Source of the DNA: Ochrobactrum sp. CGA5
Lineage (GTDB): Bacteria; Pseudomonadota; Alphaproteobacteria; Rhizobiales; Rhizobiaceae
NCBI RefSeq assembly: GCF_006345815.1
Contig: NZ_VCIG01000005.1
Span: forward strand, 372,001-436,000
Length of the DNA stretch: 64,000 nucleotides
Direction: 5' to 3'
Shown: in pieces, positions 54,520 through 64,000 of the stretch
Numbering within the stretch: position 1 is the stretch's first letter
How the letters are laid out: each line of letters opens with the position of its first letter
Notes under the pieces: model-generated
The model's database searches: none
What the model saw: the letters and a program-made list of their open reading frames with translations, nothing else
Told to the model about the DNA's origin: nothing
Translations under genes and position numbers: made by a program

Positions 54520-54592
54520 GCAGATGTCGGAACTCTGAGCCCCTTACCAAAGAGCTCAGCTGTTCACGCAATCTCACACTTGAGGAGGAAAC

Positions 54593-55894
54593 ATGCTTAT
54601 CCGTCTGATTACAACTTCGGCGCTGACGAGTGCCCTCGCCCTCACCATCGGTTCGCAGGCATTGGCCCAGACGGAACTGGCCTGGTGGCACGGTATGACC
54701 GGTGCTAACAACGAAATGGTTAATGAGCTCTCGAAGGAGTTCAACGAAAGCCAGAGCGAATACAAGGTGGTTCCCGTTTATAAGGGAACTTATCCCGAAA
54801 CGTTGAACGCCGGCATCGCCGCGTTCCGCTCCAAGACCCCCCCAGCGATCATCCAGGTCTTCGACGCTGGCAGTGGCGTGATGATGGCTGCCGAAGGCGC
54901 CGTCGTTCCTGCCGCCGAAGTGCTCGAGAAAGGCGGCTACAAGTTCGACAAGTCGCAGTATCTACCGGGCATCGTGGCTTATTACTCCAAGCCAGACGGC
55001 ACAATGCTGTCCTTCCCGTACAACTCCTCATCGCCGATCCTTTATTACAACAAGGACGCCTTCAAGAAGGCTGGCCTTGATGAGAACACTCCGCCGAAGA
55101 CTTGGCCGGAACTTTTCGAAGCCGCCAAGAAGATCAAGTCCAGCGGCGCGGCACCGTGCGGTTTCACCTCCACGTGGCTCACCTGGATTCAGACAGAGAA
55201 CTTTGCCGCCTGGAACAATGTTCCCTACGGCACAAATGAAAACGGCCTAGGCGGCACCGACGTCAAGCTTGAAATCAATTCTCCGCTTTACGTCCAGCAT
55301 TTCCAATCGATCGCTGATCTCGCGAAAGACGGTACGTTCCGTTACGGTGGCCGCACATCGGAAGCCAAGCAGCTTTTCACTTCTGGTGAATGTGCAATGC
55401 TGACTGAATCCTCCGGTGGTCTTGGCGACGTTGTTAAGTCGGGCATTAACTATGGCATCGGCCAGTTGCCTTATTATGAAGGCCATGGTCCGCAAAATAC
55501 GATTCCGGGCGGCGCATCCCTTTGGGTCTTCGCTGGCCTTAGTGACGAGCAGTACAAGGGCGTTGCGGAATTTTTCAACTTTCTCTCGCAGACCAAGATT
55601 CAGATCAAGTTGCACCAAAAGTCCGGCTACCTGCCTGTAACACTGGCTGCATACGACGAAACCAAGAAGTCGGATTTCTATGAGAAGAATCCGGGCCGCG
55701 AAACACCTATTCTTCAAATGATGGGCAAGGCACCGACTGAAAACTCGAAAGGCGTTCGCCTCGTCAACCTGCCGCAAGTACGCGATATTCTGAACGAAGA
55801 ATTCGAAGCTATGCTCGGAGGCAAGCAGGACGCGAAAACTGCGCTTGAAAACGCCGTCAAGCGTGCCAACGACGCTATTGCAGCAGCCCAGTAA
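54593..55894 (+). CDS. ugpB: glycerol-3-phosphate ABC binding protein
   Basis: A 433-residue UgpB-type periplasmic protein. The ribosome site GAGGAGGAAAC is near ideal, and the signal peptide is MLIRLITTSALTSALALTIG, cut after ALA. The body carries UgpB marks: LAWWHGMTGANNEMVNELSKEFNESQ, VPVYKGTYPETLNAGIAAFRSKTPPAI and GFTSTWLTWIQTENFAAWNN. It heads the ugpBAEC operon. The protein binds glycerol 3-phosphate and its diesters in studied species. Confidence 0.93.
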   Translation: MLIRLITTSALTSALALTIGSQALAQTELAWWHGMTGANNEMVNELSKEFNESQSEYKVVPVYKGTYPETLNAGIAAFRSKTPPAIIQVFDAGSGVMMAAEGAVVPAAEVLEKGGYKFDKSQYLPGIVAYYSKPDGTMLSFPYNSSSPILYYNKDAFKKAGLDENTPPKTWPELFEAAKKIKSSGAAPCGFTSTWLTWIQTENFAAWNNVPYGTNENGLGGTDVKLEINSPLYVQHFQSIADLAKDGTFRYGGRTSEAKQLFTSGECAMLTESSGGLGDVVKSGINYGIGQLPYYEGHGPQNTIPGGASLWVFAGLSDEQYKGVAEFFNFLSQTKIQIKLHQKSGYLPVTLAAYDETKKSDFYEKNPGRETPILQMMGKAPTENSKGVRLVNLPQVRDILNEEFEAMLGGKQDAKTALENAVKRANDAIAAAQ

Positions 55895-55913
55895 TCGATC
55901 ACATTGACACAAC

Positions 55914-55938
55914 GCCGCCCACCTCCATGGCGGGCGGC
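55914..55938 (+). other. intercistronic stem-loop after ugpB
   Basis: GCCGCCC pairs with GGGCGGC around 11 bases, 20 bases after the ugpB stop. CTTGTC follows. A partial terminator or mRNA-stability hairpin that would keep ugpB expression above that of the permeases. Confidence 0.6.
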
Positions 55939-55964
55939 CTTGTCATCCCACGAGGACACTCCCC

Positions 55965-56846
55965 GTGCAGAAAGTCACCTTTCCAAATAAAATCTTGCCT
56001 TACTTCCTGCTAGCCCCGCAGATCGTTCTGACTGTGGTGTTTTTCTTCTGGCCAGCCAGTCAGGCAATTTATCAGTCCTTCATGCGTGAAGACGCATTTG
56101 GGCTCAAGTCCACCTTCGTGGGACTGGCAAACTTCACAACCGTTCTTGCCGACCCTAACTATCTACACTCATTCAAAGTGACGATCGTCTTCAATGTCCT
56201 AACCGCATTGCTTGCTATGGGTGCAGCACTGTTGCTTGCGACGGCAGCGGATCGCGTTATCCGTGGCAAGACGTTCTATCGTACGCTTCTGATCTGGCCC
56301 TATGCAGTAGCGCCCGCCGTAGCTGGTATGTTGTGGCTCTTCATGTTCAACCCGGCGATGGGCACTTTTGCCTATATTCTGCGCGGTAATGATATTGCCT
56401 GGGACCCGCTACTTGACGGCGATCAGGCCATGGGCCTTGTAGTAGTAGCAGCCGCATGGAAACAGATCTCGTATAATTTCCTTTTCTTTGTTGCAGGACT
56501 ACAGGCAATTCCTAAATCGTTGATCGAAGCTGCAGCCATTGACGGCGCCCGTGGATCGAGGCGGTTCTGGTCGATCATTTTCCCACTGCTTGCACCGACT
56601 TCTTTCTTCCTGCTGGTGGTAAACACTGTTTACGCTTTCTTCGATACATTCGGTATCATCCACGCCGTTACCGGCGGCGGGCCGGCAAAAGCCACCGAAA
56701 CGCTGGTTTACAAGGTTTACAATGACGGCTTCGTCAATCTCAACCTGGGCTCATCTTCGGCGCAATCGGTTATCCTGATGGCAATCGTTATTGCCTTAAC
56801 TGCGTTCCAGTTCCGCTTCGTCGAGAAGCGCGTGCATTATTCGTGA
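55965..56846 (+). CDS. ugpA: glycerol-3-phosphate ABC permease UgpA
   Basis: A 293-residue membrane protein with the UgpA N-terminus ([25 protein letters not shown]) and the EAA loop ([29 protein letters not shown], about residues 185-215). The first codon is GTG after an AGGACA site. The stop overlaps the ugpE start. Confidence 0.92.
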   Translation: MQKVTFPNKILPYFLLAPQIVLTVVFFFWPASQAIYQSFMREDAFGLKSTFVGLANFTTVLADPNYLHSFKVTIVFNVLTALLAMGAALLLATAADRVIRGKTFYRTLLIWPYAVAPAVAGMLWLFMFNPAMGTFAYILRGNDIAWDPLLDGDQAMGLVVVAAAWKQISYNFLFFVAGLQAIPKSLIEAAAIDGARGSRRFWSIIFPLLAPTSFFLLVVNTVYAFFDTFGIIHAVTGGGPAKATETLVYKVYNDGFVNLNLGSSSAQSVILMAIVIALTAFQFRFVEKRVHYS

Positions 56847-57706
56847 GTGAGGCGACAATGATAGAAAAACGCCCAATCTCAAATCTTATTGGCCACCTGA
56901 TCCTAATCCTAGGCATAATCATCGTCGCCTTTCCGATCTACTATACCTTTGTCGCTTCAACGATGACGTCGACGCAGATCATTCGCCCGCCGATCACGTT
57001 GTTTCCCGGCGACCATTTCGTGGAAAACTACGGCGATGCCATCTTCGGCGGGGTAGAGCGAGTTGTCGGTGTTAGTCTCGAGCGACTTCTTTGGAACTCC
57101 TTTGTGGTCGCCATGGCCATCGCTGTTGGCAAGATCATTATTTCCTTCATGTCGGCTTTCGCGATTGTCTTTTTCCGCTTTCCGTTCCGCATGTTCTTCT
57201 TCTGGATGATCTTCATAACGTTGATGCTGCCGGTGGAGGTCCGTATTCTGCCGACCTACAAAGTGATTGTGGATCTCGGCTTAATCGACACCTACGCGGG
57301 ACTTACGCTACCGTTGATGGCCTCTGCGACAGCAACGTTTCTGTTTCGTCAGTTTTTCCTCACTATTCCCGGTGAACTGGTTGAAGCAGCGCGCATCGAC
57401 AACGCCGGGCCATTCCGTTTCATGCGGGATATCCTGCTTCCCCTGTCAAAGACGAATATTGCAGCGCTTTTCGTCATTCTCTTCATTTACGGATGGACCC
57501 AGTATCTTTGGCCCCTGCTCGTTACCAATGACGCCAAGATGAACACTATCATCATTGGCCTGCGCCGCATGGTGGATTGGGCCGATGCGTCCACTCCCTG
57601 GAACTACGTCATGGTAACCGCCATTCTGGCCATCATCCCGCCGATCCTCGTTGTGGTATTGATGCAGCGCTGGTTCGTCAAAGGTCTCGTTGAAACGGAA
57701 AAGTAA
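56843..57706 (+). CDS. ugpE: glycerol-3-phosphate ABC permease UgpE
   Basis: A 287-residue membrane protein with six hydrophobic segments and the EAA loop ([31 protein letters not shown], about residues 180-210). The GTG at 56843 overlaps the ugpA TGA; an ATG at 56858 with GTGAGG before it is an alternative start. The ugpC ATG shares a base with its stop. Confidence 0.92.
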   Translation: MSEATMIEKRPISNLIGHLILILGIIIVAFPIYYTFVASTMTSTQIIRPPITLFPGDHFVENYGDAIFGGVERVVGVSLERLLWNSFVVAMAIAVGKIIISFMSAFAIVFFRFPFRMFFFWMIFITLMLPVEVRILPTYKVIVDLGLIDTYAGLTLPLMASATATFLFRQFFLTIPGELVEAARIDNAGPFRFMRDILLPLSKTNIAALFVILFIYGWTQYLWPLLVTNDAKMNTIIIGLRRMVDWADASTPWNYVMVTAILAIIPPILVVVLMQRWFVKGLVETEK

Positions 57707-58761
57707 TGAGCAAAATCGTTCTTGATAATGTCCGCAAGAGCTACGGCGGCAATGTCGAAGTCATCAAAGGTGTTTCGCTAGAGATAAACGACGGCGAATT
57801 TGTAGTACTGGTTGGACCTTCGGGCTGCGGTAAGTCCACTCTTCTGCGCATGATCGCCGGTCTCGAAGGCATTACGTCCGGCACGGTATCCATTGGCGAA
57901 CGTGTCGTTAACGATGTTGAACCTGCTGAACGCGATATCGCCATGGTGTTCCAGAATTATGCGCTTTACCCGCATATGACGGTTCGCGAGAATCTCGCCT
58001 ACGGCTTGAAGAATCGCAAAACTCCGAAGGACGAAATCGAACGCCGGATCGCCAAAGCCGCCAAAGCACTCGAGATCGAACCTTTTCTTGAGCGTAAACC
58101 GCGTCAGCTTTCCGGCGGTCAGCGCCAACGCGTTGCAATGGGACGTGCCATCGTTCGCGAGCCGGCAGCCTTCCTCTTCGATGAACCGCTTTCCAATCTG
58201 GATGCGAAACTGCGTGTTCAAATGCGTGTTGAGATCAAACGCCTCCAACGCTCGCTGGGCACTACGAGTGTTTACGTGACACACGATCAAATGGAAGCCA
58301 TGACCATGGCGGACCGTCTCGTCGTATTGAATGCCGGTCATATCGAGCAGGTGGGAACACCAATCGATCTCTATGAAAAGCCAGCATCCACGTTCGTTGC
58401 GACGTTCATCGGTTCCCCGTCGATGAACTTGCTGCAAAGCAAGGAGTCGACGGGCTGGACTACTGGTAGCGGGTTGAAAGCACCTATGGGTAGCTTCACC
58501 ATCGGCGTTCGTCCCGAAGACATCCGTATTCTAGAGGACGGAGATCCAGATGCCGACGGCTTCAATGCAACTGTCCGCATTGAAGCTGTCGAACTCGTCG
58601 GTGCGGAAAGCTATATCCACGCTGCGTTGCCAAACGGTAAGCCCCTTATTTTCCGTATTGCAGGGCGCTCTGCACATAATATCGACGAAACTGTCAGGGT
58701 CGGTTCACTTGCGGGAAATGTGCATGTTTTCGGCAGCGACGGTAAGCGTATAAATGATTGA
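57706..58761 (+). CDS. ugpC: glycerol-3-phosphate ABC ATPase UgpC
   Basis: A 351-residue CUT1 ATPase: Walker [10 protein letters not shown] near residue 38, signature LSGGQRQRV near 134, Walker [16 protein letters not shown], switch VTHDQME, and a C-terminal TOBE domain ([24 protein letters not shown]). It is the last gene of ugpBAEC. No ugpQ-type diesterase follows; a stem-loop does. Confidence 0.93.
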   Translation: MSKIVLDNVRKSYGGNVEVIKGVSLEINDGEFVVLVGPSGCGKSTLLRMIAGLEGITSGTVSIGERVVNDVEPAERDIAMVFQNYALYPHMTVRENLAYGLKNRKTPKDEIERRIAKAAKALEIEPFLERKPRQLSGGQRQRVAMGRAIVREPAAFLFDEPLSNLDAKLRVQMRVEIKRLQRSLGTTSVYVTHDQMEAMTMADRLVVLNAGHIEQVGTPIDLYEKPASTFVATFIGSPSMNLLQSKESTGWTTGSGLKAPMGSFTIGVRPEDIRILEDGDPDADGFNATVRIEAVELVGAESYIHAALPNGKPLIFRIAGRSAHNIDETVRVGSLAGNVHVFGSDGKRIND

Positions 58762-58767
58762 CACAGA

Positions 58768-58801
58768 AGCGGGTTGCATCCCGTATGGAACGCAACCCGC
58801 T
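58768..58801 (+). terminator. hairpin after ugpC
   Basis: AGCGGGTTGC pairs exactly with GCAACCCGCT around a 14-base loop, 6 bases after the ugpC stop. The following bases (ATAATAATCG) are AT-rich but not a T-run, so termination may be Rho-helped. Confidence 0.6.
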
Positions 58802-58881
58802 ATAATAATCGATTTCTGTTTCGGAATTTATCGGCTACACAGTGGTGGAATATTTTTCCGTCCGTGAGGAAATTCCAATAA

Positions 58882-60654
58882 ATGACGCATCAGCAGATAC
58901 TCTCCTTCACGGTAATCATACTCATGATGGGAGCGTTTATCTGGGGCAAGCTTCGTTATGATGTGGTGGCACTCTGTGCGCTGCTTTTGGCAATAGCAGT
59001 TGGTGTCGTCCCTTTCGATCAGGCTTTCACGGGCTTCAGCGATGATATTGTCATCATCGTTGGAAGTGCATTGGTGGTGAGTGCAGGCGTCGCACGTTCC
59101 GGCCTTATGCAAGCTGCTGTCCAACGTTTCCTCCCGGAAATGAACAGCGTTAGACTACAGCTCGTCGTTCTTGTGGCGGTCGTTACCGTTCTCTCCGCCT
59201 TTGTGAAGAACGTTGGTGCATTGGCAATCATGATTCCCGTCGCGTTCCAGTTCGCACGCCGCTCCAATGTTTCCCCTTCGACCTTTCTCATGCCAATGGC
59301 GTTCGGCGCGCTGCTCGGGGGCTTAATGACCCAAGTGGGCACTTCGCCCAATATCGTCGTTTCTCGCATACGCGGCGAGATGGTCGGTGAACCTTTCACA
59401 ATGTTCGACTTTACCCCCGTCGGTGCCGTGCTGTCGGTCGTAGGGCTCATCTATCTGGCGCTCTTTTACTGGCTGGTTCCACAGCGCACTCGCGAAAACG
59501 TATCGCTGGATGATGCAATCAAGATCAAGAATTACGCTTCAGAAGCGCGCATCACGAAAACTTCAACGATGACCGGCAAACGGGTGACTGATCTCATAAA
59601 GGCAGCCGAAGGCGAAGCGATGGTGACTTCCATCATACGCAACGATCAGCGGTTGACGCCGCTTCCCGATACGGTGCTGAACGAGGGAGATGTCGTCCTT
59701 CTCGAAGGCGACCCGAAGGCGCTCGATGCGATTATAAGCGCCGGAAAACTTGCATTATCCGAAAACCGCAACCCTTCCGAGACCAGCGGCTCCACCAACA
59801 TTGAGGTCGTGGAAGCTGTTATTGGCAAGAACTCTCGCCTCATTGGACTGACGGCTCAGAGACTTGCCCTTTTCGCACGCTACGACCTCAACTTGCTGGC
59901 GGTCAGCAGGCCGGGTGAACGTATCAGCGAACGTCTCAGCGAGGTCATTCTGCGATTCGGAGATGTCATCGTACTGCAAGGGAGGCAGGCAAATCTATCC
60001 ACCTTTCTGCCGGAGTTCGAGCTGCTGCCACTCGCTCGTCGCAAGCTGATGCTCGGCAGTGTCAGGCGCGGATTGATCCCACTCGCTATTCTGATTGCTG
60101 CAATCGGGGCAACAGCTTTAAGCCTTGTGCCTGTGGCGGTCGCTTTCTTTGCCGCTGCTGTTGCTATGCTATTATTCAAGGTGATCCCTCTCAACGAGGT
60201 TTATGACGAAATCGATGGCCCTATTCTGGTCATGCTTGCTGCACTTATCCCGGTTTCAGACGCACTGAGAACGACCGGCGGCACGGATCTTATAGCAGAA
60301 GGGCTTGCCACAATTGGCCATCAATTGCCGCCAGCAGGCGCACTGGCGCTCATTCTTGTAGCCGCGATGATGGTGACACCATTTCTTAACAATGCCGCGA
60401 CAGTGCTTGTTATGGCTCCCATTGCAACGAGCTTTGCTTCCGGGCTTGGCTTCAAGCCTGAGGCCTTCTTGATGGCCGTTGCTATCGGCGCGGGTTGCGA
60501 CTTCCTCACGCCGATTGGCCATCAGTGCAATACGCTGGTCATGGGCCCCGGTGGATACAAATTCAGCGACTACCCGCGTCTGGGATTTCCGCTATCGATC
60601 ATCATTGCAATTGTAACAGTCCCAACACTGATGTTTTTCTGGCCACTCAAGTAA
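58882..60654 (+). CDS. DASS/SLC13-type carrier with two TrkA-C domains
   Basis: A 590-residue carrier. The first six hydrophobic segments (residues 5-205) are followed by a soluble part of about 190 residues holding two TrkA-C (RCK_C) domains (LTPLPDTVLNEGDVVLLEGDPKAL and LNLLAVSRPGERISERLSEVILRFGDVIVLQG), then five to six more segments. NVGALAIMIPVAF and PFLNNAATVLVMAPIA are the paired re-entrant loops with SNT/NNA motifs typical of the DASS family (sodium-coupled dicarboxylate or sulfate uptake). The substrate is unknown. It is downstream of ugpC across a hairpin and convergent with gntK. Confidence 0.9.
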   Translation: MTHQQILSFTVIILMMGAFIWGKLRYDVVALCALLLAIAVGVVPFDQAFTGFSDDIVIIVGSALVVSAGVARSGLMQAAVQRFLPEMNSVRLQLVVLVAVVTVLSAFVKNVGALAIMIPVAFQFARRSNVSPSTFLMPMAFGALLGGLMTQVGTSPNIVVSRIRGEMVGEPFTMFDFTPVGAVLSVVGLIYLALFYWLVPQRTRENVSLDDAIKIKNYASEARITKTSTMTGKRVTDLIKAAEGEAMVTSIIRNDQRLTPLPDTVLNEGDVVLLEGDPKALDAIISAGKLALSENRNPSETSGSTNIEVVEAVIGKNSRLIGLTAQRLALFARYDLNLLAVSRPGERISERLSEVILRFGDVIVLQGRQANLSTFLPEFELLPLARRKLMLGSVRRGLIPLAILIAAIGATALSLVPVAVAFFAAAVAMLLFKVIPLNEVYDEIDGPILVMLAALIPVSDALRTTGGTDLIAEGLATIGHQLPPAGALALILVAAMMVTPFLNNAATVLVMAPIATSFASGLGFKPEAFLMAVAIGAGCDFLTPIGHQCNTLVMGPGGYKFSDYPRLGFPLSIIIAIVTVPTLMFFWPLK

Positions 60655-60656
60655 TT

Positions 60657-61157
60657 CTAAAGCTCAACTGAGCGTATCCACGCTAGACTGTCAGAGACAA
60701 TTTTTTCCACTGTGTCGGCAACATCTGCGCGGTAGACGAGAGGTTCTCCAACAGGGCTTTCGAGAGTGGCAATCTGGCTTTCCAGCATCGTTACCGGCAT
60801 GAAATGCCCGGTGCGATGTCCCATATGTTCGTGCAAAACTTCAAAACTGCCATCCAGAAAGATGAACATCACCGGCGCACTGGCAGCCGAGCGGAGGCGA
60901 TCGCGATAGCTTTTCTTTAATGCGGAGCAGGAAACGATGATTCCATCGTTCGCAGCGGCAAGTCGCTCACCGATTTTATCGAGCCATGGCCAGCGATCCT
61001 CGTCCTGCAACGGTACTCCTGCTGACATCTTATCAACATTGGACTTCGGATGCAGAGAGTCCCCTTCGAGAAACGGGAGAGCCAGTGCATCAGCGATCTT
61101 CTCCCCCACCGTCGACTTCCCGGAGCCGGAAACGCCCATCACAATAATACGCAGCAT
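60657..61157 (-). CDS. gntK: gluconokinase
   Basis: A 166-residue P-loop kinase with Walker A MGVSGSGKSTVG near residue 7, DSLHPKSNVDKMSAGVPLQDEDRWPWL near residue 38 (gluconate-kinase lid and substrate-binding region), and CSALKKSYRDRLR near residue 80. It makes 6-phosphogluconate from D-gluconate. The start used is the ATG at 61157; a TTG one codon before is less likely. It follows the SDR gene by 7 bases. Confidence 0.94.
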   Translation of the reverse strand: MLRIIVMGVSGSGKSTVGEKIADALALPFLEGDSLHPKSNVDKMSAGVPLQDEDRWPWLDKIGERLAAANDGIIVSCSALKKSYRDRLRSAASAPVMFIFLDGSFEVLHEHMGHRTGHFMPVTMLESQIATLESPVGEPLVYRADVADTVEKIVSDSLAWIRSVEL

Positions 61158-61164
61158 CAATTCC

Positions 61165-61938
61165 TCATACGCTTGCAGTCATGCCGCCATCGACATGCAG
61201 AACCTGACCATTGACGAAAGTAGAAGCCTCGCTGCTCAAGAAAACTGCGGCACCGACCAGCTCTTCCACTTCTCCCCAACGACCAGCCGGTGTTCTTTTT
61301 TCCAGCCATGCCGTAAATTCGGGATTATCAACCAATGCCTGATTCAGTGGCGTCTTGAAATAGCCGGGAGCAATCGCATTGATCTGCAAACCATGTTGGG
61401 CCCAATCAGTGGCCATACCGCGCGTCAGGTTACGGATAGCTCCCTTTGTCGCCGTATAAGGTGCTATGGAAGGTCGCGCCAGCTCACTTTGAACCGAAGC
61501 AATGTTGATTATCTTGCCATATCCCCGCGGGATCATATGGCGAGCAACGGCCTGCCCGACGTAAAAAGCGCTGGAAACGTTGGTTTCCAGCAGCTGCTGC
61601 CATTTCTCGATCGGAAAATCCTCGAGCGCGGTGCGGTACTGCATTCCCGCATTGTTGACCAAAATATCGAGCGGACCGATTTCTTTTTCGATTAAATCGA
61701 TAGCAGCTCGGGCTTCTTCGGCGTCCGTCACGTCAAACGTGGAAGCAAAAACCCTATGCCCCTCTTCTTCCAATCGGGTGACCGCCGCATCTACCTTGTT
61801 TCGATCACGACCGTTGATGATTACCTTAGCCCCATGTTCTGCAAGCCCTCGCGCCAATGCAAAGCCGATGCCCTGGCTGGAACCGGTGATCAGAGCTATT
61901 CGCCCTTGCAGACTGAAAAGTTCGAAGGACGCAGCCAT
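61165..61938 (-). CDS. SDR dehydrogenase, gluconate 5-dehydrogenase-like
   Basis: A 257-residue classical short-chain dehydrogenase: TGSSQGIGFALA near residue 17, NNAGMQYR near 95, catalytic Ser (IIN IASVQSE, near 148) and YxxxK (YTATKG, near 160). The context of gntK and a GntR regulator suggests 5-ketogluconate/gluconate interconversion (IdnO-like). The text itself does not fix the substrate. The start shares one base with the GntR stop. Confidence 0.88.
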   Translation of the reverse strand: MAASFELFSLQGRIALITGSSQGIGFALARGLAEHGAKVIINGRDRNKVDAAVTRLEEEGHRVFASTFDVTDAEEARAAIDLIEKEIGPLDILVNNAGMQYRTALEDFPIEKWQQLLETNVSSAFYVGQAVARHMIPRGYGKIINIASVQSELARPSIAPYTATKGAIRNLTRGMATDWAQHGLQINAIAPGYFKTPLNQALVDNPEFTAWLEKRTPAGRWGEVEELVGAAVFLSSEASTFVNGQVLHVDGGMTASV

Positions 61939-62645
61939 TAGAAAGTTTCCAGTTTGAGACCAATGCGGCGTGCTGCCTCCACAATGTGGTGGCGCATCAC
62001 GTCTCGCGCTCGCACAGGATCACGTGAATGAATGGCATCCCTGATTGCGGTGTGCTCATCAATTGTGATTTCGACAATCTGTTCAAGTACCGCTCGTGCG
62101 CGTGCTGCGTTGATTGCTTGATTGATCCGCTCAGCAATGAAACCGAGAACCAAAGGAAAATATTCGTTATGCGTTGCCGAAGCGAGTGCGCGGTGAAATG
62201 CCAGATCGGCGGCGATACCGGTATCTGTCCATTTTTTGGAGCCGCTCATTTCCGCGAGAGCCTCGTTAAGTTGCCTCATATCATGTTCATCATGATGCAC
62301 TGCAGCGAGTCCAGCGGCTTCTATCTCCAACGCCATGCGCAACTGGAACAGGCTGCGGAAACTGTCTCTATTGGCTAGCGTTTCAGGCTCTATGCGAAGA
62401 GCATGCCTCCGGTCAGGTTCTGTTACGAAAGCCCCGACCCCCTGTCGCGTTTCAACCAAGCCCTCATTGCGCAACTGGGCAATCGCTTCACGTACAACCG
62501 ATCGGCTGACGCCGAAGCTTTGTGCGAGATTATGTTCCGTCGGCAGCTTCTGCCCCGGAACAAGGCTACCTTCACTGATCTGCCGTGTAATTTCGGAGGC
62601 GATGCGTCCAGGAAGCTGCTCATTACGCCTGATTTCACCAAACAA
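61938..62645 (-). CDS. GntR-family regulator, FadR subfamily
   Basis: A 235-residue regulator. The winged helix (LPTEHNLAQSFGVSRSVVREAIAQLRNEGL, residues 37-67) is followed by an FCD effector domain (LFQLRMALEIEAAGLAAVHHD, AFHRALASATHNEYF, AIRDAIHSRDPVRARDVMRHHIVEAARR) with the His/Asp positions that bind a metal and an organic acid. The first codon appears to be TTG, after a GGGAGA site. It precedes the SDR-gntK pair and likely regulates it; a sugar acid is the probable ligand. Confidence 0.9.
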   Translation of the reverse strand: MFGEIRRNEQLPGRIASEITRQISEGSLVPGQKLPTEHNLAQSFGVSRSVVREAIAQLRNEGLVETRQGVGAFVTEPDRRHALRIEPETLANRDSFRSLFQLRMALEIEAAGLAAVHHDEHDMRQLNEALAEMSGSKKWTDTGIAADLAFHRALASATHNEYFPLVLGFIAERINQAINAARARAVLEQIVEITIDEHTAIRDAIHSRDPVRARDVMRHHIVEAARRIGLKLETF

Positions 62646-62687
62646 AATGATAAAGTCTCCCTGATTGCCCTTGTAATGGGTGTGTAG

Positions 62688-64000
62688 TCAGCCTTTTGAA
62701 GAGTCAAGCGAAAGCTGGCAGCCTGGGTTCATGATATTGTTCGGGTCGATGACTTGTTTGATACCTTCAAGTAGTTTTCGTCGTGCAGGATCAATGCGCT
62801 TCTCGAAATCATCACGTTTGAGGCGACCAATTCCATGCTCGGCACTGATACTGCCCGCATAACGATCGAGAACAGCATTGATCGTTTCCTTGGCAAGCTT
62901 GATCTTCTTGTCTTTCACCACAATATCGAGATTGCTTTCAGGAATAACGTTGAGATGCACATTCCCATCGCCGACATGCCCATAAGAAACGGAGAGACAA
63001 TCTGGAAGAACCTTGGCCAGTTCCCTTTCTGCTTCATCGACGAATGATGCAAGCTTTGAAAGCGGGACCGATATATCCGTGCGCAAGTGCTTGCCCCGCA
63101 GCGCTTGCCCCTCGTTCATGGCTTCACGGAATGTCCAGAGATTTTGACCTTGCGCATGAGAGGACGCGATTGTTCCGTCGAGAACAAGGCCATCTTCCAT
63201 TGCGTTGGCGAGGAACTGTTCCATCAAGGACAGTATATCAACCAGCCCTGAACCCGAGACTTCCATCAAGACATAGGCCGGATATTGTCCAAGTGGCATG
63301 GCGAGCTCTGGCATCGCCTCTTGCGCCAACGTAAAAGCTACCGGCGGCATGAATTCAAACGCTGACATCAAGTCACAGCATTGCAAGCGCGCGCGCCGAT
63401 AGAGAGCAATCGCATCATCAAGCGAATTGAGTCCAAGCAGGGCGGTTTCCACCTTTTCCGGTAAAGGCAAAAGTTTGATTGCTACACCGGTAACCACCCC
63501 AAGAATGCCTTCGGCGCCGACAAATAGCTGTTTCAGGTCAATTCCACGATTGTCTTTCCTCAATGTCGAAAGACTATTGAATATAGCGCCGTCTGGCAGA
63601 ACGACCTCTAGTCCCAGCACCAACTCGCGGGTCATACCATAACGCAACACGTTCACACCGCCTGCGTTGGTGCTAACGTTTCCACCGATACGACAACTTC
63701 CCTGCGCACCAAGTGCCAAGGGGAAAAACATACCTTCGGCAGCCAGTTTATCTTTCAGATCGGAGAGAATGCAACCGGCATCCACAATCGCAGAAAAATC
63801 ATCCGGATCGACCTTTCGGATCCGGTTCATTCGCTCAAGGCTTAAAATGACAAGATTATCCTGGCCATCAGGCACACCGCCTTGCACAAGACCAGTGTTT
63901 CCGCCTTGCGGAATGATGGATAACCCCAACAAAGCACAGGCTTTAACCGCAGCAGAAACCTCCTCCGTCGAACGCGGACGGATGACGGCTACCGCTATAT
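62688..64000 (-). CDS. FAD-linked oxidase, D-2-hydroxyacid/glycolate dehydrogenase-like (partial, 5' end missing)
   Basis: The reading frame continues unbroken to the window end (VAVIRPRSTEEVSAAVKACA upstream of the first possible Met at 63932), so the gene starts beyond 64000. The FAD-binding signature IPQGGNTGLVQGG and VSTNAGGVNVLRYGMTRELVLGLEVVLPDG are those of the D-lactate/glycolate/2-hydroxyglutarate dehydrogenase (GlcD/DLD) family. The C-terminal part has GHVGDGNVHLNV and SAEHGIGRLKRDDFEKRIDPARRKLLEGIK. The gene lies on the same strand as, and 42 bases before, the GntR gene. Confidence 0.9.
   Translation of the reverse strand, partial: IAVAVIRPRSTEEVSAAVKACALLGLSIIPQGGNTGLVQGGVPDGQDNLVILSLERMNRIRKVDPDDFSAIVDAGCILSDLKDKLAAEGMFFPLALGAQGSCRIGGNVSTNAGGVNVLRYGMTRELVLGLEVVLPDGAIFNSLSTLRKDNRGIDLKQLFVGAEGILGVVTGVAIKLLPLPEKVETALLGLNSLDDAIALYRRARLQCCDLMSAFEFMPPVAFTLAQEAMPELAMPLGQYPAYVLMEVSGSGLVDILSLMEQFLANAMEDGLVLDGTIASSHAQGQNLWTFREAMNEGQALRGKHLRTDISVPLSKLASFVDEAERELAKVLPDCLSVSYGHVGDGNVHLNVIPESNLDIVVKDKKIKLAKETINAVLDRYAGSISAEHGIGRLKRDDFEKRIDPARRKLLEGIKQVIDPNNIMNPGCQLSLDSSKG

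Noticed and set aside
54195-54592. Pho box before ugpB
   Set aside because: No pair of CTGTCAT-like repeats with 4-base spacing was found in the gap.
1-64000. CRISPR arrays, insertion sequences, prophage, integrase or tRNA-borne attachment sites
   Set aside because: No repeated spacer pattern, transposase or phage gene was found, and the tRNA 3' ends are not duplicated elsewhere in the window as far as read by eye.

Overview
The window looks like a piece of an alphaproteobacterial genome of the Rhizobiales, Brucellaceae type (Ochrobactrum/Brucella). The basis is the familiar order pyrB-pyrC'-plsY-dprA-topA-rnr-DUF983-Nudix-MFS-rpmG with divK-pleD beside it, a GTTC-N7-GTTC SOS box at dinB, a Rhizobiales-type palindromic repeat, and a great density of ABC uptake systems and LacI/Lrp/AraC/GntR regulators. 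The assignment rests on recognised proteins and gene order, not on a database search. No CRISPR array, prophage or insertion sequence was seen.

Layout. 1-16.1 kb is housekeeping: pyrimidine synthesis (end of pyrB plus a dihydroorotase homologue that lacks its metal ligands), phospholipid synthesis (plsY), DNA uptake/processing (dprA), topoisomerase I, RNase R, ribosomal protein L33, the cell-cycle/c-di-GMP pair divK-pleD on the minus strand, a GreA-type Rnk homologue, SOS-controlled DNA polymerase IV, tRNA-Cys and tRNA-Asn. From about 17 kb the window is a mosaic of accessory nutrient-uptake modules: (i) AraC regulator and a SitABCD-type Mn/Fe ABC transporter (17.1-21.7 kb); (ii) an ABC importer with its own LacI regulator and a 2H (cyclic) phosphodiesterase (22.0-27.9 kb); (iii) aldo/keto reductase, DadA-like oxidase and two tandem amino-acid binding proteins (28.0-32.2 kb); (iv) a saccharopine-dehydrogenase-family enzyme divergent from an Lrp/AsnC regulator (32.4-34.1 kb); (v) a polyamine-type PotABCD importer (34.1-38.3 kb); (vi) a decayed thiolase relic (38.4-38.7 kb); (vii) a dipeptide-type ABC importer followed by a D-aminopeptidase-like serine hydrolase and adenine deaminase, with a divergent M19 dipeptidase (38.9-48.7 kb); (viii) a polar amino-acid-type ABC importer with a 2-hydroxyacid dehydrogenase, behind a LacI gene and a palindrome on the promoter -10 box (48.7-54.2 kb); (ix) ugpBAEC (54.6-58.8 kb); (x) a DASS-type carrier with two TrkA-C domains (58.9-60.7 kb); (xi) gluconate kinase, SDR dehydrogenase, GntR regulator and the start-truncated end of a FAD oxidase (60.7-64 kb).

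The most notable material is regulatory and combinatorial: repeated operators in front of the LacI/2H-phosphoesterase transporter (module ii), a helically phased ATGC/GCAT array between saccharopine dehydrogenase and Lrp, a twin TGCA-type operator between the peptide importer and the dipeptidase, and a LacI-type palindrome on a -10 box. Module ii is the best candidate here for an undescribed uptake system, possibly for a cyclic or phosphodiester-containing compound. That substrate is inferred.
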